64,000 nt of DNA from Rhabdornis inornatus (lineage: Eukaryota > Chordata > Aves > Passeriformes > Rhabdornithidae): positions 1,129,766-1,193,765 of the forward strand of contig VWZS01000187.1 in NCBI GenBank assembly GCA_013397075.1, in the 5' to 3' direction. The number at the start of each line of letters is the position of its first letter. Position 1 is the first letter of the stretch. Shown in pieces: positions 52,184-64,000 of the stretch. The notes beneath the pieces were generated by a model that made no database searches, had not been told where the DNA came from, and saw only the letters and a list, made by a program, of their open reading frames with translations. A program made the translations under genes and the position numbers.

Positions 52184-52240
52184 TCCTGCTTTGAAGAGTT
52201 TCCAATCTGAAAAGCAAGGTTGGTAAGCAAGTAAATAGAT
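52184..52240 (+). mobile_element. Possible MIR/L2-like fragment
   Basis: The text 'tcctgctttgaagagtttcc' followed by 'aatctgaaaagcaag' resembles the widespread 'ctgccctcaaggagcttacaatctaa' block of MIR/L2-like elements. It is short and diverged, so the call is tentative. Confidence 0.25.
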
Positions 52241-53599
52241 GGGTATAAGCAAAATATGGATACTCTGCTGATACAATTAAGTTATAAAAAGTCGTGAAGA
52301 AAGGCAAGAAGCAGATACTGCTTTAAAAACTTTTAAAATATGCAGGAAAAAACTCTGGTTAGCTACGGAGTGAGATCATTTGAACTGCAACTCAAAAATG
52401 TGGAAAAAAATGGAAAATGCTTGTTATTTGTTCCTTTTAGAAGCATTTCAGTAGAAAACATATACTTAATGGCTATTTAGACAGTTTCACTGCTTTTTTT
52501 GCCATCTTTTCCTGGAGGAAATAAAATCAGATTTAAAAACTAAAGACGTTAACAGTTTTTAAGAAAAACTTTCCTTTTTCTGTGGTAACAAAATTAATGC
52601 CTGTAACTCTCAACTTGTCAAATTCATCCTTTTACCAAACTTCTACTCATCTTTGTCTAGTCACTCTTCCTCTTTCCACACATCTTTTGCCATCACCTGT
52701 TGATTCTTGCTGATTAAAGCAATGACTGAGGTGTCTACCGCTGACCAGGAGGCTAATTGTAGCCAGTGATCCTAGCACAATTTGAATTTTTATGCTAACA
52801 CAAACTGAGACGGCTCCATTCTTCTTCTTCCATATAAATACAAACCTGATCTGGTCTCTGCTACTCAGTGGCAAGAGTTGGGAGCAGGCGGTGCCAGAAA
52901 GGAACAAACTGCTTGGGAGCAGACTGATGTTTGGAGCAGGATTTTCTGCTGAATGCACTTGTCAAACTCAGCCTTTGAGCCTGTACTGATTGATTAATCC
53001 AATCTCTTATTTCCTTCCTGTTTTAATTCTTACATACCTGTGCATTTGCACATTCAGGATAAAACAGGAAGAGTGGTGCTCTCCTGCTGTAGCTCTGAGC
53101 TTTCTGAGCAGGTCTCAGGCTCCCAAAGGAGTCCAGCAGTGCCCCTGCTCCAGGGAGAGGAGCGTGTCCCTCCCCACCATGGATCTGATTCCAGCAAAGG
53201 GTGTGCTTCAAGCCTAACCTATTCCTAGAGTTTGGCTTGGCCTTGATGAGCCAAACCTCCTTTCTCTTTGTTATCAACTTCTAACACACTTTAATTTTTG
53301 TACACATTTCCCTCAGCTGTTTGAGATCACAGCTTCACATACTCTCATCTTCTAAAGCAGTGCAGTGTCTCCTCCAGAAGCCAACACACAACACATATCC
53401 AGTACAGACCTCTAATATGCTTTACTTTATCCCTCCAAACATGTTTTGACTGCACACACACAAGACCATTTTATGTTTTCTGTATGTTACTCTTCATAAC
53501 AAAACAACTCTACTCTGATTTTTGAAATGTTAAGCTATCTAGACAAGCAGGAGATCAAAAACAATTCTTAGGTTCTTTTATCATATTTGGTTTTAGCCA

Positions 53600-54140
53600 A
53601 GTATAAAAATGTCAGTGCAAAAAGCAGACATTTATATTACATAACGTGTCAGAAATTAAAAGAAAATTGCATTTTAAACATTCTACTAACTAAAGTGTTT
53701 TACTGCTCACAAAAGGATTTTCATATTTTTGTAGCAATTTACAACAGACAATAGGTACTGTAACCGAATCCACTGCAATCGTGTAATTTTTGACCAAATT
53801 GCTGTTGATAAATAATGCAAGTATTATGTTATTAAATTTTTTACAATTAGGTGACTAAGAAAGCTGTTTATTGCTTTCCGTTATACCCTCTGCTAATAAG
53901 ATCGTTGTTGCAGATGTTCATGTGTGCCGCATTGATGTTTAATGGTGCATGATGCTCTAGGTGGTTCCCATAACCTTGCTTTGTCTACTATGAGCTGACT
54001 CAATTGATATGATAATAGAGAAAAGAGGTTGAAACAAGCTGGGCTGTACTGGCACAATTTGCATAACCTTTAAATTTGCCATCACTTGATAGCCAACTGC
54101 TCCTAAAAATTCTTATTCAGTTGTCAGCGACGACAATGTA
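53600..54140. promoter_or_regulatory. Candidate intronic conserved non-coding element / enhancer
   Basis: A ~540-base repeat-free, AT-rich tract that nonetheless retains many CpGs (aacgtg, accgaa, atcgtg, ttccgt, atcgtt, gccgca, agcgacgac). It carries clustered factor-type words: the octamer ATTTGCAT (54057-54064), 'ttgataaataatgcaag', 'ttacaattag' and 'caattgatatgataat'. Such CpG retention and motif density are typical of deeply conserved vertebrate enhancers. There is no ORF or splice pattern suggesting an exon. Its target could be ADK or a neighbour such as KAT6B. Confidence 0.42.
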
Positions 54141-56513
54141 CTGTACAAACAGCGTTCTGCAATTGGACAGGTGCAGAGGGAAGAGAGGGCATGCACAGTT
54201 TACTGCACTGGTATACTCTATCAAGAAATGTACTTATTATCAAATTTATAAAGCCAACAATTTGGAGTAGAGTTCTGCAGTTCCATTTTTGATCAATTGC
54301 TATTAGACACAACGCATGGCCTGGCATCTTTTCAGGTTCACAGTACAATATCACAGTGTCACATTACAAGGGACATAAATATTTGGTTCCATAGACTCCT
54401 CTCTGATTTAGTTTTGACTGCTAATCACTGGGGCAGGCAGAAGAATCAGGACGGATTAGGAGGGCAGTGGGGGGCACAGGGTAGTGAACTACAGCAAACA
54501 AAATCAGTGCATGCAGCCTCCCAAACTTTAAATCTGGTCTCAGACTACTCTGTGCGTTCTTTTTGAACAAACATGAGTATTATATCATTCAGTAGGTATA
54601 GCCAAAACCTAACAATATAAAACCAGTCCATGTTTACCCCACTCACTAAATCTGCTGTCTGTATATACTCTATGCCAGGTCTGCTTACTTTACTGTCTTT
54701 ATTATTCATAACAAAGAAAACAGTTATGGAAAAAATAAGACAGAGCCTACTTTCATTCAAATGGGATCAACTACATAACAACATAAACATTAGTTTTGGC
54801 ATCCAGAGGTTTATATCTTAACTGCCACTTCACAATCTATAATAGGCCAGGTCATTGGTATCAGACTGACATGCACAGTCTACTTTTCACATAGGGTATT
54901 TAAATAATTTCCACTTTGCATTATCTCTAAAACCTACTGTGGAAATCACTGAGCCAAACTGATCACAGAATCTCACAATTCCACTTTTAGACAATTAACC
55001 ATTTCAAAGCACTCCAATTAACCTCCCACATGCCCTCAATGTTCATTCTAGACATTTTGTCATCTTACACAAAATAAATTCCAAGTCCCCAAAGTCAGGC
55101 AAAGCAAGACCCATTCAAATCTCCCCTTTGTCTGCTTTTTCCACTAGCTAGTATCTCTGCTCTGAACCTCCTGGAGCAAAGGATTTGTCTTCCATTCAGC
55201 CATCTATTTCCCACAACTTTCACTGTCTGAAATTGGATGCTACAGCAGAGAAACTTCTAATCAAAGGGTCAGTTCCCTCAGTTAATTTTCATCCAGGGAC
55301 ACCACACATACCCACATTTTGCTCTCCTTCCATTCTGTGCAATTATTCTATAGAGACTATTTGAGCAGGTGAAGATTAGAGGCTTGAAAACATAAGTTCC
55401 ACCATTTATGGCAAAAGCATGACATGGATAGCTACAATTTAAACTTTTCTACAATGTTCATTCAACTGTAATCACAAGATGGGGAAGAAAATCTCTAAAT
55501 AAAAGATGATGGGCTACCAGAGTCTGTAGGGCACCTTCTAAGTACAGATTCTGCTGTTCAAAATCCTCTGTGATGATTTGTTATGAAGTGAACCGCTGCC
55601 TAGCAAAAAACAGGCTAACACTGCCAAAATAATGGAAAAAAGTATCTCCTACAGAGAATAAACTGCCTAGGTAACAGTGGTCAAAGGGTGCAGATCTTTG
55701 TGCCCCTCACTTCTACCACACAACAAAGAAGAGACCTCCACATGAAATGTGCTATCAAATCTTTCAGCTTACAAGAAGTTTGCTTTCTCTATGACCTCTA
55801 GGTAGACTACAAAAATTAAATCACAGATTCCAGACAAGGTACAACACACAAAAAGACACATGGATCAGTATAACCCATTAATATTAATGAATGTTTTAAG
55901 TTCTCCATGACCATAATCAATAGCCAATGAAGTTAATGAGATCTTTCCATTGATTTCAAAAGACACAGGGTTGAGCCTCAGAGACAACAACATGGCATTC
56001 TCTCAAGCGCTCCAGCTGATAACATACACTTCGATAATTTGCCTCTTCCCATCCAGAATTTCAGGAATAAACAAGAGATGCTATCTTATTTCAAACTGGT
56101 TTTGTGGAATGAGCAATATATCATTATAAAGGTCCATATGGAACATATAGTATCTTTAATTGAAGAGCAGTCAAGGCCACAGCAGTTATCCATGTTGTTA
56201 ATGCCAGAATAGATCCATAAATTAGACAACTGATATTTATTTAAGGAAACACAAAAAAGGCCTGAATGTATCATCCTCCCAAAAGGTTGAGATTTTGTTT
56301 TGTTTTAACTTTGGGCCCTGGAAAGCAGTGATTCTAACTCTTATGTCTTCTAACATATGTAAGGCCATCCAATAGATTTAAACATTGATAAGTAGAGTTT
56401 TTAGTTCAAACTGGCCTTGACCTTGGGCAGTGTGACATTATCTGAAAACCATTAATGGTCTGAAACTAAAGGAAAAGCTCATTAATAAAAGCAAAACCAT
56501 ACAAAGGTACAAA

Positions 56514-56554
56514 GGCAAAACAAAAAACCAAACAACCCCAAAACAACAAAAAAG
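56514..56554 (+). repeat. A/C-rich low-complexity tract
   Basis: Irregular runs of A interrupted by C, built from aaaac and aac units, ending in AAAAAAGGG. Confidence 0.65.
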
Positions 56555-57539
56555 GGAAGTTTTATTAAAACTATTGATCCTGACCTAGGGCACTAAAGAC
56601 ATTGATCTTCCCACATCTCCACAGGAAAAAAAAAAGTTAAGCCAACAAATTATTGATCTATTATGAAACCTGCTGAACAAGCCATACATTTAATTTCTTA
56701 CAATGAAAAAAATAATCACACCAAATTAGGATACGGAGAAAATCTATTTCTCAAAAATTATTGGTAAAAAAATACTATTGGATTAATTTAATAAAACAGA
56801 CAGCCTGTTAGTATGATTCAACCCTAAATGCTGGGAGGTGAGAAGCACAAACCTTTAAAGCAGAGGTTTCAGGTTGCAACTCATTAAAGCATATGTTTTT
56901 AAGGAGAAAAGGCTGGTGTCCAATACTGAATATTGCAGGAACATCAAATGAATGCACACAAAAGGACAATGATGAACTTAGAGCATAAATTTAATTTAAA
57001 GTGTCCAGGATTATTATTTTCTATGAAACAGAATATTATAGATTTGGATTTTCTTCAGTTTTTTCAAAAACTCAGAAAGATATATTTAGACTGACATAAC
57101 ATTGTAGATGCAGAAACAGCTGTTGAAAAACTGAAAGTCACCAGAATTCTGTTTGGTATACATGGAGATGGATAGGTAGGTAGGTGTCATTTTCAGAAAA
57201 CAGGGATAACCTTGACAAAGTTGCATCAATTACATGCATATGTGAAAAGCACAATTTAAATCTGGAAGGCTGTTCCAGTGCTTCCCAATTACTGATTCTG
57301 CTGTTTCACCATCCTTTTAGTTGAGCTCTACAATAAAATTGGTGGTTTTCAGCACATGAGGTAATAGAGTTTGTTTCCCTTCTGTGGCTCTGTCCCCATA
57401 TTCTTTCTCTTTGCTTTGCAGACATCATTCTACAGCATTATCAGCTGATGTTGAAGCTACTTCTATTCTAACTTTGGAACTAGAGTCTTTGTTGCTAGAT
57501 GGAAATTCAAAATGAAGTACCATGTTTTATGCCTCAAAG

Positions 57540-57790
57540 TGAGGCTCCACAGCAGCTTCAGCCAGTTTGCAGATGTGGAGCCTCATCCTTGTCTCCTCCC
57601 AAGGCAAATGCTGCCTGCGCTCGTCCCATGCTGGCTCCAGCATTCACCTGGACACTGCGAGTGGCTGCTCCAGGGCACTCTACACCTGAGCTGGCATGTT
57701 TGTGTCAGCCTGTGCAGGCTGATGAACTGCCCCATGTGGCTGGAGAAGTGCTGCCAGGGTGGCAGGAAAAGTAGGGGATGGAAATGTGTG
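57540..57790. other. GC-rich patch in ADK intron
   Basis: Two overlapping plus-strand ORFs of 91 and 94 codons occur in different frames, with similar words to the other GC-rich patches (ccagcattcacctgg, ctgctccagggcac). There is no recognisable protein family and no convincing flanking splice sites. It is most likely composition-driven. Confidence 0.35.
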
Positions 57791-58228
57791 TCCTAGGAGG
57801 AGCCATGGACTTCTGATTTGACTCTCAGTTTAAAAGTGCCATGGACCCAAGTGTCAGAACCTGGTGCTCTGAGGACAGAGCCATTCCAGCCATGGAATGT
57901 GTAAGGTGAACCCTCATTTCTGCCAGGACTGCTCAGAAGAGTAGGGGCCTGCTTTGGTAACCACAAGGCTCAACTCCTACCATTCTCCACTCTCAAGATT
58001 TGTGATAGGCAGTTCTGTTGCTTCATGGTTTGAGCCAACAGAATAATAATGTTACTGATGTAACATTTTCTGAACAAATACCTCACAACTCACTCAGGTT
58101 GCAAGTAAAATGATACCAGTTTTTAAGTATTACAGCCATTACAGCAGACACCAGCAATTTATTATAAATTAATTTTGTGTGGGTGCTCTAACTGAGGAAT
58201 AATATCAAAGTGAAGGCTTCATTTCTTC

Positions 58229-58250
58229 AAAAAAAAAAAAAAAGAAAAAG
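58229..58250 (+). repeat. Poly(A) tract
   Basis: Fifteen A residues followed by GAAAAAG, with no retroposon body recognised beside it. Confidence 0.8.
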
Positions 58251-59835
58251 CATTGCACTTTAGAGACACTTTGCAGTTTGGAGGTATTTTCTCTCCAGAA
58301 AAAGAATGCTTGTTCAGGATTTAACGGTACCTGAATCAGTATCTTACTGTAAATTCGTTTAATTTTGCTCTCCAGAGTCAAGCAAGAAAAGCCTCAAGTG
58401 ATTTAAGAGGTGGCCTTACCAAAATCCCCCTGCCTAAGTCCAGTTTCAATGCTAACTGTGTGCACCTGCTCTGGGGTAGCATCTCCTGCCTACATTTCTG
58501 AGAGAGCTCTACAGTGCAGCAGGCACCATCTTGTGAGATATTTAGATTCATTTGGGACAGTAAAAGTGTGAAGAATGGCAAAAGTGTCCAAGATTAATGG
58601 GCTACAGAATTCTTTGTCAATCAATGTAAAAAAGGTGCTCATTTAAAAAACAATCTAGCTTTAAATACACAATGATGGGCTCTAAACCACAAACTACCAC
58701 ACCATAAAGAAAATTTGAAGTAATAACAGATAATTCTATGAAAACGTCAGATCAATCATAAGTGGCAGCCAGAAAAGCAAGCAAACTGTTAGGAACTATT
58801 AAGAGAGGAATTCAAAACAAAGAAAACAACAAAATTAAGCCACTTTGTAAATTCCTCAGGAACTTGCAAGTTGAACATTCTGGTCCCTCATTCACAAAGA
58901 CTAAGCAGACCTGCAAAAAGGTGCAGTGGAGGGTGGCTCAGAGTGTCAGAATTATGGATCAAACACTGAACAAGTAAACAGAATATGAAAAAAGTCTGGA
59001 AAAAAGACCAGTGCAGGCGACATATACAAGAGTTCTTCAAAATCAAAAGTAAAAAGACATTGTACATGGAATGATTATGGGCTGGCCATGCAACACAAGT
59101 ACTTTGGAGGCAGCCAGGAACACTCATGTCTGAATCCAAACAAATAAGGGGATGCATTTCTTTCCATAATACAGACTCTGTGGCACTCATTAGCACAAAG
59201 ACAACATCTCTAGTTCACAAATCTCCAGGCAATATTTTGCTGGAGTGTAACATGGAACTATTACTCCAGATTTGCTCTGGTTTTATCCTCTTTTCCAAGT
59301 TCCCACTGCTGTACACTTGCAAACATCACGATGGAGACAGACCTTTGTTCTGCCTCAGTCCTGCTTCTACTCTTTCACTCTGTATTGCCACTCCAATATC
59401 ATACCAGTTCTACTACTCAAGCAGTGGATTTGTCTATTAATAGTTGTGTCTCCAAGAATCTTTTTTAGAATTACAGTATAAAACCTGAATTCCTAAATCT
59501 ATGTTTCTGTATCTGAGAAACAAATACAGAGATTCTTTCATGGAAGAATAAATACAGTCTAGTTCTAAGGAATGGAGTAGGGGCCCATATTTATTGTCCT
59601 TTAACAAACATGCATTTTTCCACAGACTAAAGGGGTAATTTTTGCTCAGAATTGTAGAATGTAAACTCATTGTAGCACCTGAAGTTGGAGCTAGGTTTGA
59701 TATTCCTTACTACTAGTGATTATACCTGAAAAAGAGATTTCCCATCTTCACTTTCAATTTCTGGGCTAAACTGGTGTATTGACACAGCAGACTAGAGAAG
59801 ACATCCTTTTCTTAAATCAATATGAAATTACTGAC

Positions 59836-59863
59836 ACACATATGTGCCTATTTGCATATGTGT
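59836..59863. repeat. Short inverted repeat
   Basis: Nine-base arms acacatatg (59836-59844) and catatgtgt (59855-59863) enclose a ten-base loop. It is partly simple-sequence (CA/TA) in nature. Confidence 0.55.
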
Positions 59864-62391
59864 ATACACATTCTTTGAGGTGCAACAGTTGGTACACTTT
59901 TGAGTCAAGATACCTGTATTCAGGAATTTAGGTTTTAATAATGTGTTTCACCTGTCTTATACAATGCTCCGTCTCCCACTCCCATGCAGCATAAAAGCAT
60001 GAGTGGTCTCAGTTAGAAAAAGGTATTATCCAGCTTTGCTATTCATTAATCCCTACCAACAAATGTTAATTATTAATTTAGATTTTGTGGTTTCCTAAGA
60101 CACAAATAAACTGATTATTTTGGGCTTTCTGACTCACTTGTTAAGCCATTAGGGGATTAAAATGTCCTTCTAAATCCACCTTTGTTTTTGAAATTTTCCT
60201 TTCTATTAATGAATATAAATGGATAGGGAAGAGTCAAAGTGTGTAGTAGTTGTGTAAAAAAGAGAGCACATGGTAATAAAACTCAGCTACTGTTTCCCTG
60301 GGTCCAAGGCACTACTCTGGGTTGTGTAAATGCACAGGAAGCCTAGTTGACAAAAAAAGGGCTAGTCAAGGTTTTCCTGTCTGGAAGGCCAAGTATGAAA
60401 GCTGTAAGCAAGGAAAAAAATAACATCTTTTCTTAGAGAAGAACACATTATACTCAGTAACTTACAGAAGAGGAGCTGCAAACAGACCCACCATAAAATG
60501 CCAGCAGTGTCAATATTATTAAATACTTTTATGTTATATAGATAGGCTTACAGGGTAACATGTTGGTCTGTGATTGCAGGACAACCTCACAAAGAAAACC
60601 TACTAATCTCTGTTTAGAGTGAGCTATATGCTTGAACATCAGCCCTGTTTATTCTCCTCAAAAAAGCATACCCCATCATGCTATTACAATCTAAGAATGG
60701 CTCTTAAAAGCTCTCATTTCCACAACTGTGATAAACCTTCTTAAAGAAAGGGTTTTAAAAAGTCTCCTAAAATACTTAAGATCTAGCATATTCTTAAAAT
60801 GTAAAAGGAATTTCATAGGTCACAAAACATACTATCATTTGCCTTTATTTTAATTTAGATCGGGTTTTAGCTCTATTCAAACATAGAAACTTTTAATTTA
60901 TGAGCATATCTGCATATATTACCATAAGAACAGTTGTACTGAGTGGCACCAACACCCATACAGCTCAGCCTTCTGTTTCAAATGACATGTAGAGGCAAAT
61001 GCCTACTATTTCTCCAATATCAAGAGCTTGGTAGGCAGGCTCCAAAATTTGGTAACATTGCAATTTTATTGTGACATATTAACTTCGCTACACTGCACTG
61101 ACTTTAATTTATGGAGTAGATCAAACAACAATGATAACACATAGAAATCTACAAAACTATTTCTGCATTCACTATGCGGTAGTTGCACTAAAGAAGTTTT
61201 AAGATGAACGTCTGTCTTTTTACCACATTTGCCAGGACTGCTAATAGAGTCCTTGAAATATCTCAAGCAATGTGTCCCAAAAATGAAGATTTAAGTGGTT
61301 AGTAAGCCTGACCTGAGCGGGTTTTAATGCTTGAATCCATAGAAAAATCCATTTTTACTGCCATAGTCTAGCAAATGAGGTTATTACAAACATGCCCTTA
61401 ACCAGAGGTGCTCCTGCAAACATCAAGGGGGAAAAAAGAATGGAAAATTCTATGTTCACCCCTGAACATGCCAGATTTCATCATTCATAACTTGAGAAAT
61501 GCTGAAGTGATTTTCTTTAAATTTGGATTGTTTTTCTTTCCTCTATTAAAGCTATAAAACAAGCCAAGTTTAAAGTTGGTAGCTTTAGCTGTTCTTGAAT
61601 TATGCAAATATTTCAATATAAAAACGTTTTCCATTGCTGAACTGATTTTGCTCAGACTTTCTGGAGATTTCCCTTTGGGCCGAGACCAGTCATAAAATGT
61701 ATCTGACTAAAAGTAATCTGTTTAAAACTGTTATGAGCAACTCTGTAAAAGGGATAGCTTTCACAGATTTGATTCTGACAAACATTAAAGCACACATATA
61801 GATAGGACATATATGCTCCTGCCAGAGCTTGTCATTTTTAGTGTATTTCTTAAAAGCTCCAGCTGTTGAAAGGAGCTGCACATGTTCATTAACTTCTGCT
61901 CTCTCTGCTTAGGTATTTCTTGTGGTTACAGAAGAAAGTCTTGAATGTGAAAGCTTAGTCAAACCTCAAAATTCAGTGAAATCCAGAATCTCGGGCCTGC
62001 TAAAAGGGATATCACGGAACAAGGCTGTGGTAGTGAGATCAGATTCTTGATAGCCAAGTAATTCCCAGGATGGATGAGGAGCATCCACACAAGACATTAA
62101 CCCAATACTGTTCCTCAAATCAACTTTCTTTTAGCAAGTCCATAGATCCCATTTTTAGTTACCAGTCCCTTTTCCCAAGCATAATCCTCTGTGCTGAAAG
62201 GTTTTGTCACAGGTGTCTCTCACAGGCTGGTTTGTCCAAGAGAGTTTTGTCAAAATCCAGTAATGTTGGGGATCAATGATAGAGAAAACTACAACCCTTT
62301 TGACTGTGCTCCTTCTTAAGGTCACTGAGAAGGTCCAACACCTCCAGGTTTTTCAGTAAAAAGATAAAATTCAACAACACCAAAAAATGCA

Positions 62392-62568
62392 CCTCTGGCC
62401 GCCCAGAGAGGTTGCAGATATTCCCAGCCCTGGAAACATTCAAGGTCAGGCTGGACAGGGCTTTGAGCAATTTGTTCTAGCTGAAGATGTTCTTTCTCAT
62501 TGTGGGGGGTAGGACTAGGTGACCTTTAAAGGCTCTTTCCAACCCAAACCATTCTACAGTTCTATGAC
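62392..62568 (+). mobile_element. CR1 LINE 3' end, forward orientation
   Basis: This is a clear CR1 tail: 'ggccgcccagagaggttgca', then 'ctggaaacattcaaggtcag', 'gctggacagggctttgagca', 'ctagctgaagatgtt', 'taggactaggtgacctttaa' and 'ttccaacccaaaccattcta', ending in the diverged terminal repeat attctacagttctatga. CR1 is the dominant avian LINE and normally 5'-truncates to a few hundred bases as here. No ORF survives. The moderate divergence makes it younger than the 37.9 kb copy. Confidence 0.93.
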
Positions 62569-63599
62569 ATGGAGAGGAAAATCTCACACCACAATCATTT
62601 GCTTGTGCTCAGTGGAGTCTTATTAGAAGGTGACAGTAAATTCAGTCATCACTTCATCTGCCATAGCTCCTGTATGCCAATCCTAAACACTCCTTTCCTT
62701 CCCTCTAAAACACACTGATCACACTCAGCTTGAATTTGAGCTTGCCTCTTCCTCGCAATGACAGAGAACAGGAAGGAAGGGGAGAGAAAAGGGGCCTTGG
62801 GGCTGGAGTACTGACAGAGCAGATATGAACAGACAGCAGAAAGACCCAATGCACTCCATGATAAAGACAGAGAAATTTTTCCTCCTAAAACACAAATAAT
62901 TCTGACAGCCAAAGAAAGTGGACGGACAAATGGGAATGGCTTAGACTGAGACTGCTGATGCAGTTTTTGCTGCTTACTGTTTCTGTGATCTGCTCCAGCT
63001 GCCTGGACCCCTAAAAGCTGTCTGTCAATCCATACCTGACAGCCTACAGCTTGTGGTGTGTTTGAGGTAATCTACGAGTATTTTTGGCTGACATTAAAAC
63101 AATGTTGTATAAATTGCAGCAATTCATAAGATGACTAAAAATCTTTGCAGTATGGCTAGGCCAGTTTTTTGGAGGAAGATGTTTTTTCAGCTGTCTCAGT
63201 CTTAAGCTCTCTCTTTCATATGCAAGAACTATATTCTCCAATCTGTTTGGCCAATCTTTTCTTTTGGTAATAAGCTGTGCCTTTTTGCCCTATGCTCTGC
63301 TCCTAAAATACCTGTTGATACTTCCATTCTCTGAATGTCCATGAATCAAGAACTGTTGCCACAGTCCTCTCCACATGTAATGACCAGCTGTATCTGGCCC
63401 TCTTCGTAACACACACACCTCTACCCTGCCCCAGAAAGTCCATGTCACATCTTCAGCATGTATCATTCTGTGCAGCTTCATGAATGGCCTGACAATCTGC
63501 AACAACCCTTTTTATCCATCTTATTTCCTCTCCTTCCAGCCAGAACTGTATCCAAGTATATCCCCTCATTATTTCCATAACCTGATCCTCATTCTACCT

Positions 63600-64000
63600 A
63601 CACACAACTCTTCAAAGAGGTGCACCCTCCTCTCGCCACCCAACCCCACGGCTGCCTTGGCTGGGAACATCCTTAACAGAGCCTTTGACAGAGCAAACAG
63701 AGCTGTGTCACAGATGTCCTCACAGCCTCCATGCTGCCTGTCTCATTTTGCCATGCATGGGGGCAGGGGGATGTGAAGCAGGATGGGGGTGGCCATCTGG
63801 CTGTGATGCTCACAGAGCGCAGCCTGATCCAAGCCAGACACGCTGGGCCCTCCTGGTTGCCAGGGCACTGCTGACTCATCTCCACCTTGCCATTGGCAGG
63901 ACTTTCAGGTCCCTTTCCACAGCACTTCTCTCCAGCCTCTCCTTCCCCAGCCTGCACACACTGCCAGGGCTGCCCCACCCCAGGTGCAGAATCCAGCACT
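63600..64000. other. GC-rich patch at right edge
   Basis: A G+C-rich stretch with a 108-codon minus-strand ORF running to the edge of the window. The encoded sequence resembles no family I know and has few conserved-looking features. It is probably non-coding intron sequence, but an alternative ADK-region exon cannot be excluded because the window ends here. Confidence 0.3.

Larger units (their letters stand above)
25070..64000 (-). other. ADK: ADK gene, 3' portion (partial, extends beyond right edge)
   Basis: This is the 3' end of the adenosine kinase gene, read right to left: part of one intron, the penultimate coding exon, a 17.2 kb intron, the last coding exon and the probable 3' UTR. 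ADK phosphorylates adenosine to AMP with ATP in cytosol and nucleus, thereby controlling adenosine level and feeding methylation-cycle flux. The gene is known to be unusually large in vertebrates because of long introns, which agrees with the spacing here. I searched the minus strand of 43541-64000 for the preceding exon (the part ending in the TQGRDDT-like stretch) and found no credible match, so that intron exceeds 20.4 kb. Confidence 0.9.
43541..64000 (-). other. ADK: ADK intron, 3' part (over 20.4 kb; continues right)
   Basis: No further ADK exon was found reading the minus strand to the right edge. The interval contains a CR1 3' end at 62.4 kb, A-rich and AT simple repeats, GC-rich patches (about 47870-48200, 57540-57790 and 63600-64000) and two candidate regulatory stretches. 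ORFs of up to 165 codons occur but show no family signature or splice context. Confidence 0.8.

Noticed and set aside
1..64000. CRISPR arrays, operons, ribosome binding sites, tRNA or rRNA genes, prophage or plasmid features
   Set aside because: Nothing of this kind was seen; the exon-intron structure and CR1 elements show nuclear vertebrate DNA.

Overview
This window is vertebrate genomic DNA, most likely from a bird, and almost all of it is non-coding. It contains no operon-like packing, no long ORF and no prokaryotic signal. The coding content I can support is two exons of adenosine kinase (ADK) on the minus strand. Support for a bird comes from a CR1 LINE 3' end with the characteristic ATTCTATGA-like terminal repeat, the absence of abundant mammalian SINEs, and moderately AT-rich DNA with scattered GC-rich patches. 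A crocodilian or turtle cannot be excluded from sequence alone.

Layout, left to right. Positions 1-235 are a CpG-dense, G-rich segment that looks like the edge of a CpG-island promoter. By known vertebrate gene order (ADK followed in the same direction by KAT6B) it is a plausible KAT6B promoter, transcribed leftwards out of the window, but no KAT6B coding sequence is visible. Positions about 236-25070 are an apparent intergenic region with ancient MIR/L2-like SINE remnants, short simple repeats and several GC-rich patches. Positions about 25070-26120 are the probable ADK 3' UTR, 26121-26245 the last ADK coding exon with its stop codon, 26246-43453 a 17.2 kb intron, 43454-43540 the penultimate coding exon carrying the catalytic DTNGAGDAFVGG motif, and 43541-64000 part of the next intron, whose upstream exon lies beyond the right edge.

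The two exons splice in frame (phase 1: the last G of one exon plus GC of the next gives GGC, Gly). Together they encode the C-terminal ~70 residues of ADK, ending PEKPDFH, with the same spacing from catalytic Asp to C-terminus as the 345-residue human isoform. Within the introns, two stretches (35410-35830 and 53600-54140) have the look of conserved non-coding regulatory elements: AT-rich, repeat-free, with retained CpGs and clustered homeodomain/POU-type words. A third, shorter module at 44341-44520 contains a 10-bp inverted repeat around a CRE-like site. I found no convincing undescribed biological system; the regulatory candidates are the most worthwhile leads.
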